A stretch of DNA of 64,000 nucleotides, from positions 806,001-870,000 of the forward strand of contig JAAKBF010000048.1 in the NCBI GenBank assembly GCA_012656075.1, written 5' to 3'. Source of the stretch: Phytophthora hibernalis. Lineage: Eukaryota > Oomycota > Peronosporomycetes > Peronosporales > Peronosporaceae. Shown one piece after another: positions 11,898-22,939 of the stretch. Position numbers and translations under genes: made by a program. How positions within the stretch are numbered: the first letter of the stretch is position 1; each line of letters begins with the position of its first letter. The notes beneath the pieces were generated by a model. The model did no database searches and was not told the origin of the DNA. It worked only from the letters and a program-made list of their open reading frames with translations.

Positions 11898-13921
11898 CTA
11901 ATAATTTCCTACTACGTCGTCAGCTTCAGTCATCACTGCGGCGGCCTCAGCTATCTTTTCCTCCTTAGTCTTATGCTTGGTGACGCGCGCCGCGATGATG
12001 GTAATGTCATCTGGCATACCGCCGCCCCATAATAAGTCGTTCTCCTTGGCAAGCCGTGCGAAGGGCGAGTCGCGCGTTCGGTCAAGCGACAAGTCGTAAG
12101 CTTTCTGCACGAGCTTGCGTGTCATGGTCTCAAGGTTGGGCTCACCGCGCACAATCTCCAGCAATAGTTCTTCGTCCACGTTGTCGAAGAGTCCATCGGT
12201 GGCAAGAATTATAAGATCACCATCGAGAACAGGTACCCGTAGCCTCATGCCGTTCTCCGGGGTTTCAAAAAGAGGCTTCTCGCGCATGGGTGAGTGCGTT
12301 CCGCTGGCCAAGTCGTCCACAACATCACTCGCTAGATCAGCACCAGCAAAACCCAACTGGAATGGGCAGTTGAAGTAGTGCAGCTGCTGCGGCGAGCGGT
12401 ACGACACGTGGGCTCCCTTTCGTCGTCCTGCAGGCGTTAGATCCAGCTCACGATTGGAAATCTTACGCATCAGCGAGCCGTCTAGTGTACCACGTAACCG
12501 CGCAGTCTCGCGATCTGAAGTCTTGTCGCGAATAATTAGGAAGCCGGAGTCTCCCAAGTTGATACCGTGGAGTTCTCCTTGTTCCGGGTCGAGGGCAAGC
12601 ACGCAAGCAGTGGAGCTACCAATGATTTCCTTTGAAGCACAGTTGACCAAGCCGCGTGAAGTACTTCAGAGGATCAATGTCGTGGTTCTTCGCGTACGAG
12701 ACCTGTACTGCCTGGTGCGCTGCAACCATGAGCTCCTGAGCATACTGGCGTGCACTGACGCCTTTCTCGAACCACGAGCCAACACCGTCAGCGACACCCA
12801 TCGCCAGCACGTCTGCAGGCCCCTGTGTACCGTGTGTGATCGTCGGGACAGACGGCTCAATATCGATGGGGCGATCCTCCAGAACCGGAGCTGAAGCCCC
12901 TCCTTCTTCTTCACCGTGTGGCACCATGCCCAGGAAGAAAGCGTCCTCTCCGCCAGTCTCTTTCTTCTGCGGGTGCGGGATCGACATTGCGAACGAGTGC
13001 AAATAGTACGACCAGTAGTTCGGGTGCGTATGCTTGCTGTCATAAGGCAAACGCGAACAAAAAACACGTTAGATCGAGTCGACAAACTCACAAACTCACC
13101 ACAGAAACCACGTACTGCTGCACAACGGTCTGGTCCAGCGACGTGTTTGCAGGAAGTCCCTTGCGCGGCAAGATCAAGTTGATGTAGTCCGACTTGGCAC
13201 TACACAGCCTTCAAATGAGACTCTTTACCCTCCCGCAAATAAAAACTCCTGCTACCTGATGGGATCCGGGTTCAGCTGGGCGTCATGGCGGTGGATCAGC
13301 GATGCAATGTCCGTGAGCGACACTGTACCCAGCAACTTGTCTCCTTGCAGCACCGGAAGCTCCCCCACGCCCGACAGCGCCATTACTGCTCTACACTGAA
13401 ACTCCAAGTCAGAAGCTTCTCTCCACACCACCTCACTCTTCACTCACATCTTCGAGCGAATCTTGCGGCGACACATGCAGCACTTTGCGCGCTGGGATTG
13501 CGACTTCCGACACCTATCCATATAGAAACAGTCCGTCAGTCTCCCTCCTTTACACTACAAGGTAGAGTCGTTCTACCTTCGTGTTCCAGTCCGAACGCTT
13601 GCCCGTAGAACGCATACGCACAACCCTCTGCAGCGCCATGCGATTGGTGATGAGCCCCACGACCTGCTTCTGTCGGTTGACCACCACGAGCGCTGCCGAG
13701 TTCTCGTTCTGGGCCAGACACTTGACGGCCTCGTCCAGCGTCTGGTCCTCGTGGATGTAGTTGGTCTGTTTGCTGCGGAACTGCTTGGACACTTCCAGCA
13801 GGTCGGCCACACTCATGCGAGACGGGGACGGAAGCGGCTTGGCGCTCGCGTAGGCGCGTAGACCGCCCAGTGCTCGACTCAGAGGCCAGCGAGCGGCGGA
13901 CACGCGCACAAGTCGCAGCAT
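11898..13921 (-). CDS. Mitochondrial CBS-pair / PTC7-type PP2C phosphatase fusion
   Basis: Read from 13921 down, the N-terminus MLRLVRVSAARWPLSRALG is a typical mitochondrial presequence. Two CBS domains follow, then a PP2C domain with the PTC7 hallmarks GGEDAFF, MGVADGVGSW, GSSTACVLALD, NLGDSGF, ATDGLFDN and GGMPDDIT. Splicing needs four short introns: about 13513-13578, one of 52 bp near 13390-13441, 13200-13255 and 13033-13099. The last has donor GTGAGT and joins the CBS frame (QQYVVSV) to HTHPNYWSYYLHSFAMSIPHP without a stop. The PP2C part has no earlier in-frame ATG of its own, which supports one gene. The PP2C frame shifts near 12640-12655 (one extra or two missing bases). Yeast Ptc7 is mitochondrial; CBS pairs usually bind adenosine nucleotides. 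The fusion is inferred from splice logic. Confidence 0.72.
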
Positions 13922-14197
13922 TTTGGCTAATGAGGTGCTTGGGATGCAGAGAGGATGGGCACAGATTTTAGCCAATGAATTTGGACGAATAGGAACGACG
14001 TTGAAGGTAATGCGGCCAAACAGATTTTGGATGTAGAGGACATTATGTCCACTCCGCAGTCAATGTTATCGATCTGGCAGATTGGGCGCCCGAGAAGTCG
14101 AACACCAGTGGAAAACGTTTTGATGTGGAGTGCATGGTAGCATATATTAATACATGTATTGTGTGGGAGGCATGGCTCGAACGAAGACTCCGGAAAC

Positions 14198-14276
14198 GAA
14201 CACGGTAAACCGGTATACCGTGTTCTGATCTTGGAGATCGTAACGCATGAACACAGTATACCGGTAAGTCGTGTTC
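14198..14276. repeat. Pair of 28-bp near-palindromes built around ACCGGTAT
   Basis: Two 28-bp near-palindromes lie at 14198-14225 and 14249-14276, with starts 51 bp apart. Each begins GAACAC and ends GTGTTC with an ACCGGTA-containing centre, so each could form a hairpin or bind a dimeric protein. They lie about 280 bp upstream of the CBS-PP2C start codon. Confidence 0.6.
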
Positions 14277-15100
14277 TTTCCAATAATGTTCAAAACCAGA
14301 GGTGTGTAACGGAGGAGTAACGCCAAATCTCATAGCCCGTCGCTTTCATTGGCAATTGCAAGAAACTCCCACACATTCATCAAAAGCCGCGATCTTGAAA
14401 GGGCATACCGATAGGCGCTACCGCGAAAGTCTTGCGGATCTTAACTTTTGATGGCGAAATGCGTAGTCGCTCGTATGGCGTCAAGCTTCTGTACCTCGTG
14501 CGCTGTGCTGCGGAGATTCAAGCGACGGGCGAGACGTCGATCCCATTGCACAACTTTCCTTCTCCGAGGCACTTCGTGCCACCAAGCCCCTCCAATACCG
14601 ACCTATCCGTGCGCTTCATCGGTACGCCAGGATCATTTTGTTTCCTTCAAATTTGCTGCTGACATTACATCTTACATCCGGGCTATTATTCTATCTAATC
14701 AACTACATATGAGCTGAGATGGTGGCAACGTGAATGATCATGAAGTTGATCAAACGACCGCTAGGATCTCGTGCACTTCGGAGTGCTATCTGCGTTTGCC
14801 GTACTTGTTGGGGTAGCCTCTGTGTTACAGTCGCTTGTGGTGGAAGTTGGTCAGACGGTTGTAGCACGGCTCCATGTGGCTCAATACTAACAGCGTTTTC
14901 ACGCGGCGATGGTGATGTCCTCAATCCGACGTCAAAACTACATTGATGCCGTGCGTAGTCGTGGTCTGAGCTCACTTCGTCAATATCTCCATGTTGCATC
15001 GCCGCCCACTCTGCTATTGATCCCATACTGCTCCGGGACCGTCTTCACCGGTATAGCAAAGGACTGAGAACAACGTGGGAGTCAAATGGACTGAGAATAC
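14277..15100. other. Spacer without supported gene
   Basis: Short open frames exist on both strands, but none has a recognisable product. The stretch lies between the promoter side of the CBS-PP2C gene and LINE-derived sequence, and may itself be decayed repeat. Confidence 0.4.
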
Positions 15101-16600
15101 AAGCGGAAGATGAAGTATTTAAGGGCCATGAAGGAGGTCACAAAACCCAGAAAAGGTGAGAGGGGGACTTCCTGCGCAGGGCAGTAGACAGAGTGCAAGT
15201 GCAGAACTTGAAATGGACAGAGGATGCGAGGAGGAAGAATGATCAAAGGGATTACGTTGGAATCACTGGGAGAGGGAAATGCTATCGGTGGGAGATGTAG
15301 CAAGATGGCTATGGGAGCGATCAGGCGTGGTGCTTTTTCCCAAGAGCTTGCCAATGGCAAGTCACGACGCACACCTTTTTAGGGAATGGAGCATTAACGT
15401 GGTTGCTAACTATCCAGAATTCTTCTTCAAAAGTATTGAGGACGAACTGCTACGCGTGCATCACTCGCTACAGGATAAACACAACATTTTCGAAGCATGC
15501 GCGGGAGGAAAAGAAATGCGTCACACGTGGGGCGCGACGACCACGCAATTGGACTGGGCGGATACGGAAACAATAGAAGTGGCCGTGGCCAGGATGCTGG
15601 AAGTACCGGCGAACCAAGTCTGGATTACGCCACATCCGGGATTGACGAGAATGCCACCGATTTTGGAGGGGACGACGGAGATGGAGCAGACCCAAGAAAC
15701 ACAACAAGTTACCTATTGCGGAGGGGAGGAGAATACTTTCGCAGAAAGCGGCGGGGAATATTCAGAAGACATGGATGAAAGGTGAGGAAGAGATTGCGAA
15801 GGCGCTGGAAAAATTCCACTGGGTGAAGGCCAACAACATGGAAGGAATCACGCCCTATCAGGCGCAGAATGTACTGAAATTGAAATACAATAGGTTACGG
15901 CTATGGAGAAGCAATGCGGAGGGATAGATGTGCGGGGCTTTGAAGTGTGATGGAAGAGGAGAAGTTGGACCTGCACATTTGGTGTGGCAATGCCCTGAAG
16001 CTAAAGAACACTGAAAATGATGCTCGGTCAATGGAACAGGGGCATTAGGACTGATGACGACTTAGAAGGAGCCGAAATGGATATTTTTTTGAATTCAAAA
16101 TCAAACAAGTACCTGCATGGATGGAAGACTGGGGAAAACAACAAGAGGTTGAAGAATGGGAGATGATGTACAAGGTAACCAGTCAAATGTGGGCCGTGGC
16201 GTGTGCAATAACGCTAACGGCGATATGGCGTTGGAATATGGATCGCATACACCCGGATGGCAGGAAGCAAAGGACGATGCACGAGGCTGTACTGGGTTTA
16301 GGAGCTCGGTTGAAAGAAGCAGGGGATCGCTATAAACTGCGGTATTGGCCGCTGACGGCGACATCGCAAAGGGAGTGGAGAGTGGCGACGGAAATAACAA
16401 GGCAGTGGCGACGAACGACGGAGACTGAAGGGGGTGACCTTTGCACGCATGTCACGCATCTGTGTTTTTACGGGGGTTCAAGAGGTAACCCGGGGCCGGG
16501 AGGAAGCGGAAGTGTCATAGTGCTGGTGGAAGATGGACAGAGGCTACACACACAGTCTCAGTGCGAGGTTGTGTGCGGCGTGCACCGTCGTAAACAGTCT
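15101..16600 (+). mobile_element. LINE-type non-LTR retrotransposon 3' remnant (zf-RVT and RNase H start)
   Basis: Fragments in shifting plus-strand frames match the 3' end of a non-LTR retrotransposon. A zinc-binding reverse-transcriptase tail appears at about 15925-16010 (CGALKCDGRGEVG ... AHLVWQCPEAKEH). The beginning of a ribonuclease H fold appears at 16454-16520 (FYGGSRGNPGPGGSG, where FDGGSRGNPGPGG is the usual start, so the catalytic Asp is already replaced by Tyr/Gly context). The RNase H is cut off after about 45 residues near 16600. Upstream pieces at 15279-15785 (167 codons) and 16121-16654 belong to the same decayed element. No poly(A) tail or target duplication is visible. The element is non-functional. 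Confidence 0.72.
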
Positions 16601-17022
16601 GACACCGTCTCGGCGCATAAAGGGTCGATAGCCAGCATTGCACACGGCACCTGATCAGCAGGTGTTCAGCCAAAAATAAAGCGGTGAGAGCTACTTTGGC
16701 GTAAAAAACAGACGTAGTAACGAGGAGTGAATGTCACCTCGAGTCCAGCACATCCGTAAAATTCACTCAAGTCTCAGATCCTAAGACGGCCTGGCTGTTG
16801 TTGTTATGAGAGTACACAATTGATGAAAGTCTTGGCGCAACCGCGGCGCTTACATTGATGCTACTGCGTGGCTGAGGTCAGTGCTCGGACATTACAATAG
16901 AGTAATGTAATGCACAGTTCACAGCTACAATAAGAAATAAACGGTTAACGAGAGAAGCACTATTAAAGAAATGAGGAATACGTATTGTATTGCTCACTTG
17001 TGCTTGCCAACTAGCTCCGCCG
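16601..17022. other. AT-richer spacer 3' of the hAT gene
   Basis: No gene is supported. The sequence lies between the truncated LINE and the 3' end of the hAT transposase gene, and would hold the 3' terminal repeat of the hAT element if one survives. I could not find a convincing inverted-repeat partner. Confidence 0.35.
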
Positions 17023-18638
17023 CTAATTGTCGTCACTCTCATCAAACTCCAAGGTCATCAGCGTGTTAGCATCCCAGTACTTGCGATTAGTACGCAAGAA
17101 AGCAATCATCTCAAAGTTCAGCGACAGAAGTGATGCACGCTGGGGCGTCATCACCAGCTTACACTGCGAGAAGAGCCTCTCGCAGTGATTGCTGGTTGGT
17201 GGGATCGCGGCGACGATAGGGCTGTACCTTGGTGTCGACTGCTGCGGAGCGCCATCAGATCGTAGAAGCGCTGTCGCGAAGTCCTCAGCGCCGCTCCGCG
17301 ATCGTGTTTGGGCCCTTGAGCTGCGCGAAGCCACGGTAGGTTCAACAGCTTCCTCCAGCTCAAATGGCCGAAGCGCCTCCACCTCTTCTGCCGTGAGTTT
17401 ATCGGAATCTGCACCAGCAACCTAATCAACATCCGGCAACGCTAGTGTATTAGCGCAACAAAAAGCAACAATAAGCAGCTCAAGTGCACATACCTTCACC
17501 ACAGCGCTCTCGAACGTCGGTGAATGAACAATGGAGGCGTCCGGAAGAAGGTACTCGCCAGTAACGGGGAAAGTTCAGCCACCTTGTCAAAAAGCACCCG
17601 CACGGCCTTCATCGACAGCGATGCCTCCTGCAACTTCTTGCAGACGCTGTTAAGCGTCTTCTGCTTCTCCACTAGGGCGACAATGCGGCGGTGTGCTGAT
17701 GGCGTCGGCAGAAGGTCGTAAACCGCGTCGACTCGCTTGATGGCATCTCGAATGCGCACGTAACGCTCCATCATCACGAATGTTGAGCTCCACCTGGTCG
17801 CGTTCGCGCGCAGAGGCGCCAAGCTCGTGTGACGTCGGAGTTCTGCGCGGTTCTTAATCGTGCGGAGCGCTGCCATGAGCGCGCCCACCTCGCCAACCAG
17901 GTCCTCGTGCTCGGCCAAAAATCTTTTGGTGGCCAGATTGAAACGGTGGGAGGCGCATCCAACCAATGGGACGCCGAGGAGGGTTGCCGTCAGCTGGTTG
18001 GTTGAGCAGTTGTCACCGATCAGAAAATGCAGCGACTCTTCCAATTGGCCATAAATGGCCAAAATATTCCTGATGTACGCACAGTGCGAGACAGCTGTCA
18101 AGTTCGCCTCATCGAGAGGGGCCACTGCCAGCAGAACGTGGTGCAGCTTGCCATCGCGCCAGAAGACGATGAAAAGAGCCACATAGTGATCGGCAAAGCT
18201 TGACCATCCGTCGTACATCACGCCGAACAACGGTGTGGTGATCTTGGCAATCGCCTTCTCGACAGCCTTAGTCGTCGCCGCAATGTACTTCTTCAGCGTC
18301 TTCGACGAGGTGGGCTTGAGACGAGACATCGAGCGAGTGAGTGGGTGGTCCACCTCAGACAGAGGCATATTGCGGTCGACCACCCACTCCATCCAGTGGT
18401 AGATGTTTGCGACCTTGTCGCTCACGAAGCCGAATGAGTGTAGACTCCCTGCCATCGAGCTGGCCTGCGCAAGGAAGTCGGCCTCGTAGTCAGCGTGCTT
18501 GTCTTTCAAATGGCTGATGAGGTTGCCATAGCCGCTGGATGGGAGCTGGCGGCGAGTCTTGCCGCAGTACTTGCACTTGAAGTGATGGTCGGGCAGAGCC
18601 TCAAAAAGTGAGCGGCAGACGTCGGCGTTCTTGGCCAT
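17023..18638 (-). CDS. hAT-family transposase with BED zinc finger and C-terminal dimerisation domain
   Basis: From ATG 18638: a BED-type zinc finger (CKYCG ... HLKDKH) within the first 55 residues, then the hAT catalytic region (VMYDGWSSFADHYVALFIVF; GDNCSTNQ; GCASHRFNLATKRF). A 72-bp intron at 17422-17493 with donor GTATGTGC follows. The last exon carries the hAT dimerisation motif NHCERLFSQCKLVMTPQRASL near 17100-17190. This is nearly full length, about 530 residues. One single-base frame break lies near 17556 just before the intron. I did not find terminal inverted repeats or an 8-bp target duplication, so it is either an old immobile copy or a retained host gene. The reading frame is much better preserved than in the neighbouring MULE and LINE pieces. 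Confidence 0.85.
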
Positions 18639-18639
18639 T

Positions 18640-18955
18640 GCGATGGGTTGGAGGGAGACGGGGTTGCGAAATCGATCAGATTGATGCATGAACTGAGAAA
18701 GACCTGGCTGTAGAAGTCGTTTCAGGGCGGCGTGGCTGCGCGTTAAAGACGACTGGACCCAAGTAGCCCAATAGGAAACACTCAGTCTCACTATAGTATA
18801 TTGTAAACGAGGTATTTGCCGTTTTGACTTGAAAATCAAGAGTCGAGTGTAGTAATGTCAATAAATGCCGGAAATATCAATAGTATGCAGGGTTTTTGAT
18901 ACTCAATAGTAATAAATGTGGTACAAAAATACAATTGATATTTATTATATTATAT
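18640..18955. other. AT-rich junction between hAT gene and MULE
   Basis: About 300 bp of increasingly AT-rich DNA, including runs of TATTTATTATATTATA near 18930-18955. It contains the promoter side of the hAT gene and one end of the MULE. I could not pair it with a terminal repeat on the far side of the MULE near 25.8 kb. Confidence 0.35.
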
Positions 18956-19692
18956 TTTTCCCGAGCACTGGCTGAGGTACCTATAGCGAAAGAACTGCAT
19001 TGCAGGTCTGATGCTACCTTCTAGACCACTTGGCTCCTTTTCGTGAAGGCAGCTCTCGATAAACAGGAGAACGAAGACGCCGCAGTTGTAGTTTTCGAGC
19101 TGGGGAACGCACATGACACGCTTGGACCTGAGTCGCTTGGACGAAGTGGATGGTGGAAGCAGAGGCATCACATTTGCTTTCATGTATCTCTCGAGTAAAT
19201 TGTATCTATCACTCGTTTTCTGGGGGTCGTAGATGCCTACTTCGTTGTGATTGAAATCCATAACCATAGCACATCAATGATTAAGATCATAGTTGATAAT
19301 GGTCACGAACAGTAGTCTGTCGGTTCCGGAATTCAAGGTGTTCGCTGCCGTTTCCAGTTGTTTCCACACCTCTTGAGATTTATCATGTCTGGATCAAACG
19401 CAGGAAACCGCAGTACGTCTTAGGGTAGTGTGAAAACTGTAGCTCGATGCAGATTCCGCTTGATGATCGTTTGCACAACCAAATCGATACAGGGTCCTCC
19501 TACCATCGTTCTTCCGCACAATGATGTGGCCCAATAGTGCTGGCTAAGCACATCAATGTTCTTAAGCTGGCCAGTCACTTCACCCGTATCCAGAACACCT
19601 TCACTCCACAGTGAATCTTCTGGTTTCCACTCAGATTGATCATAAGACGCCACCCATTTAACTGCGGCATCACTTCCATCGAAATGGGACAT
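18950..19692 (-). pseudogene. Ulp1-like (C48) cysteine protease domain of the MULE
   Basis: Minus-strand fragments 19692-19420 (LWSEGVLDTGEVTGQLKNID) and 19267-18950 form a SUMO-protease-like fold. The catalytic histidine lies in an NH dipeptide at about 19276-19281, the aspartate context in VMDFNHNEVGIYDPQ, and the catalytic cysteine in ENYNCGVFVLLF near 19070. The codon right after the histidine, normally tryptophan in this family, is TGA (19273-19275): a one-base change from TGG would explain it. The catalytic triad therefore survives around a nonsense codon, which indicates fairly recent inactivation of this part. Confidence 0.75.
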
Positions 19693-20880
19693 CGCTGTGT
19701 GTCAGGCGCGCATTGCTTTCAATGTTGGTATGTCAAAAACTTGCCTTGCTGTCATCACCGTGATGTCATGCTGGGGCATTCGTTCTTCGTGGTCACTGTA
19801 CGATTCTGAAACATAGCAATTTGCGAGTCGCACGTATTCAATTTCTTTAACGGCAGTACAGTCATAATAGTTGAAACCGAGGTTGGCGGTCTGGTTTTCC
19901 TCTCGTATACCGTCAGTTTGGCTCGTTTCGCCTGGGGAGAATTGAAAGAGCGCGCAGTGCTGTTGCATACTTGTACGTGGCACCATTTTCAACCGCCTCT
20001 AGTAAAAGATCAATGGAGGGACGGCTCCATCTTCTACAGTATTTACGATTCGTGTTGACTGGGCTAGTGCGTCGTATATAGCCTTCTTGCGAGAAGATTT
20101 GGTGATCTTTGGACGGCCCGACTTGTTTGTTATTTTGGACACCATCCAGAGTGGGCGATCACGTGCATAGCGTTATTTTCTACTACACCCTGACGATGAA
20201 TTGTTGTCTTCATACTCTCCTCCATCCTGAGCACTCGCTACACTGTCGTGCACTTGTTCAGTTTGAGTTTCCGACACAGTCTCAGATTGTCCTCCATTTT
20301 GAGTACCAGTCAGCGTCTCAGATGGGGCAGCACCTTGGGAAATCGAACCTTCACTGCGTCCAGCCAGATGACTCAGTTGGAGACTTGCTGAGTCAAATTC
20401 GTTCATTAGAGAGTACAGTGCTCGCCCTTTTGGGGACAACCGCGTCCCGCGATCTCCATCAAGAGAGTTATCGATAACAGAGTCTTCGCTGCTCCTTTCA
20501 GGTCCAGTCTGAGATTGTGCAACAGACTCAGACGACCTCCCATTGTCATACGGCGACCCAGTCTTGTGTGGATCACCATGATTAGACTGTGTTTCTGATG
20601 ACGGGGAATGCTCAAGCTGCTGGCAGCGCATCGAACGCTGTCCTTCCTCCTCTCGATCGGTCACAAATCAGCGTTACACTTTGCAGACACTTCATCATTG
20701 ACGCTACCAGGGTCGTGTGAGTTGTGGTACTCCATCGACAGCCCACATCGGCAATCTGTCTCCCGGTTGCAAAAAGTTCCTTAAACTTATCATTCTGGCT
20801 CTTGGCACGAGGGACACGCGGTCTTGGGATGACTCGGTCTTCGTAAGGCACTGCCTCGACGTCCATGATTGTTTCTTGCT

Positions 20881-21347
20881 TCAGTTTTCGTAATTCTTGA
20901 CAAGCCATCGCGGGTGAATGTTACTTTCAGGGACCAAATTGCTGCAGCCAGTTGCTTTTCTGTAGTAGATGATATGCCGACACGGCAATAGACGCGTCAC
21001 TTGAAATATGCAGGAACATGTCCAAGCATATGGGTTTAACATGTACCCGTCCTGGTTGTCACCGTCCTTGCCAGCAGTGTACTGCATCATCACGTACGGC
21101 CCTAGCGGGAGTAACAATAATCTGTCGTCGATAGCAAAGCAAAATCATATTGTTGGTTCACAATTTCTACGGCGTGTCGCGACACTGTATTCAGCAGAAG
21201 GTTCATCTCTTCGTCGTACTCCACATTCACAAATACTCCAATGCGGTTGATACTCCGCGCCCACATCTTTTCATTGACGGTCTGCCAAAACAAAATCGAG
21301 ACCACGCAATCATCCAAGGTTGTCCAACGGTCGACCAATGTTTTCAA
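20881..21347 (-). pseudogene. MULE middle region with SWIM zinc finger
   Basis: The stretch 21347-21102 (TLVDRWTTLDDCVVSILFW ... NRIGVFVN) is followed by 21117-20881, which holds the CxC...CxH zinc-binding pattern CSCIFQVTRLLPCRHIIY typical of the SWIM finger after the MULE catalytic core. This is continuous in direction and order with the DDE region on the other side of the Harbinger insertion. Confidence 0.78.
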
Positions 21348-21583
21348 ATTCTGCCAGCTTGACTCAATCTAGAAGCAAACAACAACGACGTCGGTCAGAA
21401 ACATATCGCTTGCAAACTATTTGCTTTGAACTAACCTGTTATTCGTCTGGTTCCCCATGTGGGAAACGTTGCCACGGTACACTGAGCTCCACATCTCCTT
21501 GAAATTTGTACAATTGGCGTCAAAATAATTGATCCAGAGTCGTTGCTTCTCCTCCGAGCGCAATTCCACCTTCATTGTGGCAA

Positions 21584-21588
21584 TAATA
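21584..21588. repeat. Left target-site duplication TAATA of the Harbinger element
   Basis: Identical to 23922-23926 on the other side. Harbinger elements usually duplicate 3 bp (TWA); here 5 bp match, of which some may be coincidence. Confidence 0.75.
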
Positions 21589-21625
21589 GTGGTTGTCAGA
21601 CTTGGATGCAAGCTGCGAATCCAAG
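21589..21625. repeat. Harbinger left terminal inverted repeat
   Basis: Pairs with 23885-23921: 24 exact positions, then 13 with three mismatches ending AATCCAAG. Confidence 0.9.
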
Positions 21626-21723
21626 AGAATATTTTAGCCAACGAAAATGCACTAACTTTGTCTACCTCTCTAAGATCGATCCAAGCTCGGATCCAAACAG
21701 CGACCTTTGGGCCACTCCCCACG

Positions 21724-22895
21724 ATGCCAACTCGAAGTCACAAGAGAAAAGTGATGAGCGCTATCCGCAAGCTCATGCGATCGGCACTAGAAAGGCAGCT
21801 GAATGACGACGACGACAGCTCCAGTGCAGATGAGGAGCTAGTCGAGATTTCAGCTCTGTACGTTGTCCTGAGCGCTAAACGGTACATCTCTTCTCGACGA
21901 CGTGTTCCGCGACCACCCTCCAGGATTCGGTTTTACCTGGGATGTATGCCCGAATCTGAATTCAAACTTCACTTTCGACTATCCCGCCAGTTTTTCTTAG
22001 CCATGTGCACCCTTATTGGCGATCATGAAGAGTTCCAGAGCGTCCCTAGAAAACAACAAAAGATGAGCGTGGAGCTACATCTTATGGGACTGCTAAAGAC
22101 ACTCGGATCGACGGACGGCGAAGACCATTCAGCCGACTTTCTCTCCGTAGGCAGCCATACGCCTGAGGCCCTCTTAGCCAAGCGGACGATACGGGCGCTT
22201 AATAGCTTTCGGAGCAAGGTGATTGTGTGGCCGGATGCTGAAGAGCGAGGCGAGATCTCGGCAAGAATAAAGAGTTCGTCTACGCTGCCAAATTGTATTG
22301 GTATGATTGATGGGACGCTGTTTACGCTGCTGACTCGACCCAAGATCACGGTGAAGACTATTTCTCACGAAAGGCTTCCTACGCAATTAACGGATTGATG
22401 GTTTATGATGACCTTTGTCGCATTCGTTACGAGAACGTGGGGTGGCCCGGTTCCAGCCACGACAATCGAGTTTGGCGGAATTGCAAAGTGTCTCTGCGAC
22501 GAGATCTGGTTTTTTAACGATGACCAGTATTTGCTTGGTGACTCGGCCTACCAAGCCTCCCGAGTACTTATTCCGGCATTTAAAACATCGCAAACCTTCT
22601 TCAACAAATGCTTGGCCAAAGTTCGCATTCGTGTTAACCATTGCATCGGAATGCTCAAAGGCCGTTTTCCACTGCTAAGAAAGCTGCGGTGCGCACTTCG
22701 AAACAAAAGGAAATGACAGACGCAATCAGTTTGATTCGAGCTTTTGAAGATCGAATCCCAGCTGAATGGATTCAACCCGAGCCTAGTGGCGGAGATGAAG
22801 TCGACGACGAGGAAGATCAATTAAGCTATGACGGTACAACGGGTGCAGATCGGCGTGAATTTTTGCGAAATTTAGTGTTCGACAATTGGTTCTGA
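21724..22895 (+). pseudogene. Harbinger DDE (DDE_Tnp_4) transposase, frameshifted
   Basis: Catalytic landmarks in order: NCIGMIDGTLF (first Asp, near 22290), WPGSSHDNRVW (second Asp region, near 22445), then GDSAYQASRVLIPAFK near 22540 and NHCIGMLKGRFPLLRKLR near 22640. The reading frame changes near 22345, near 22510 and near 22708 by single bases. In the last block the family normally has Glu before the H-C-I-G-x-L-K-x-RFP motif; here Asn stands there. With the frame breaks, the protein is probably inactive. An acidic C-terminal tail ends at 22895. Confidence 0.85.
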
Positions 22896-22939
22896 AGCGT
22901 ACTTCGCGTCAGTGCTAACTACCGGTATCACGCCGGTGG

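Noticed and set aside
14703..15026. A 107-codon minus-strand frame
   Set aside because: Low-information composition with no domain, next to decayed LINE sequence.
16601..18955. Terminal inverted repeats of the hAT element, including CAGGGTTTTT near 18885
   Set aside because: CAGGG is a common hAT end, but it points the wrong way for the gene at 17.0-18.6 kb and has no partner on the other side.
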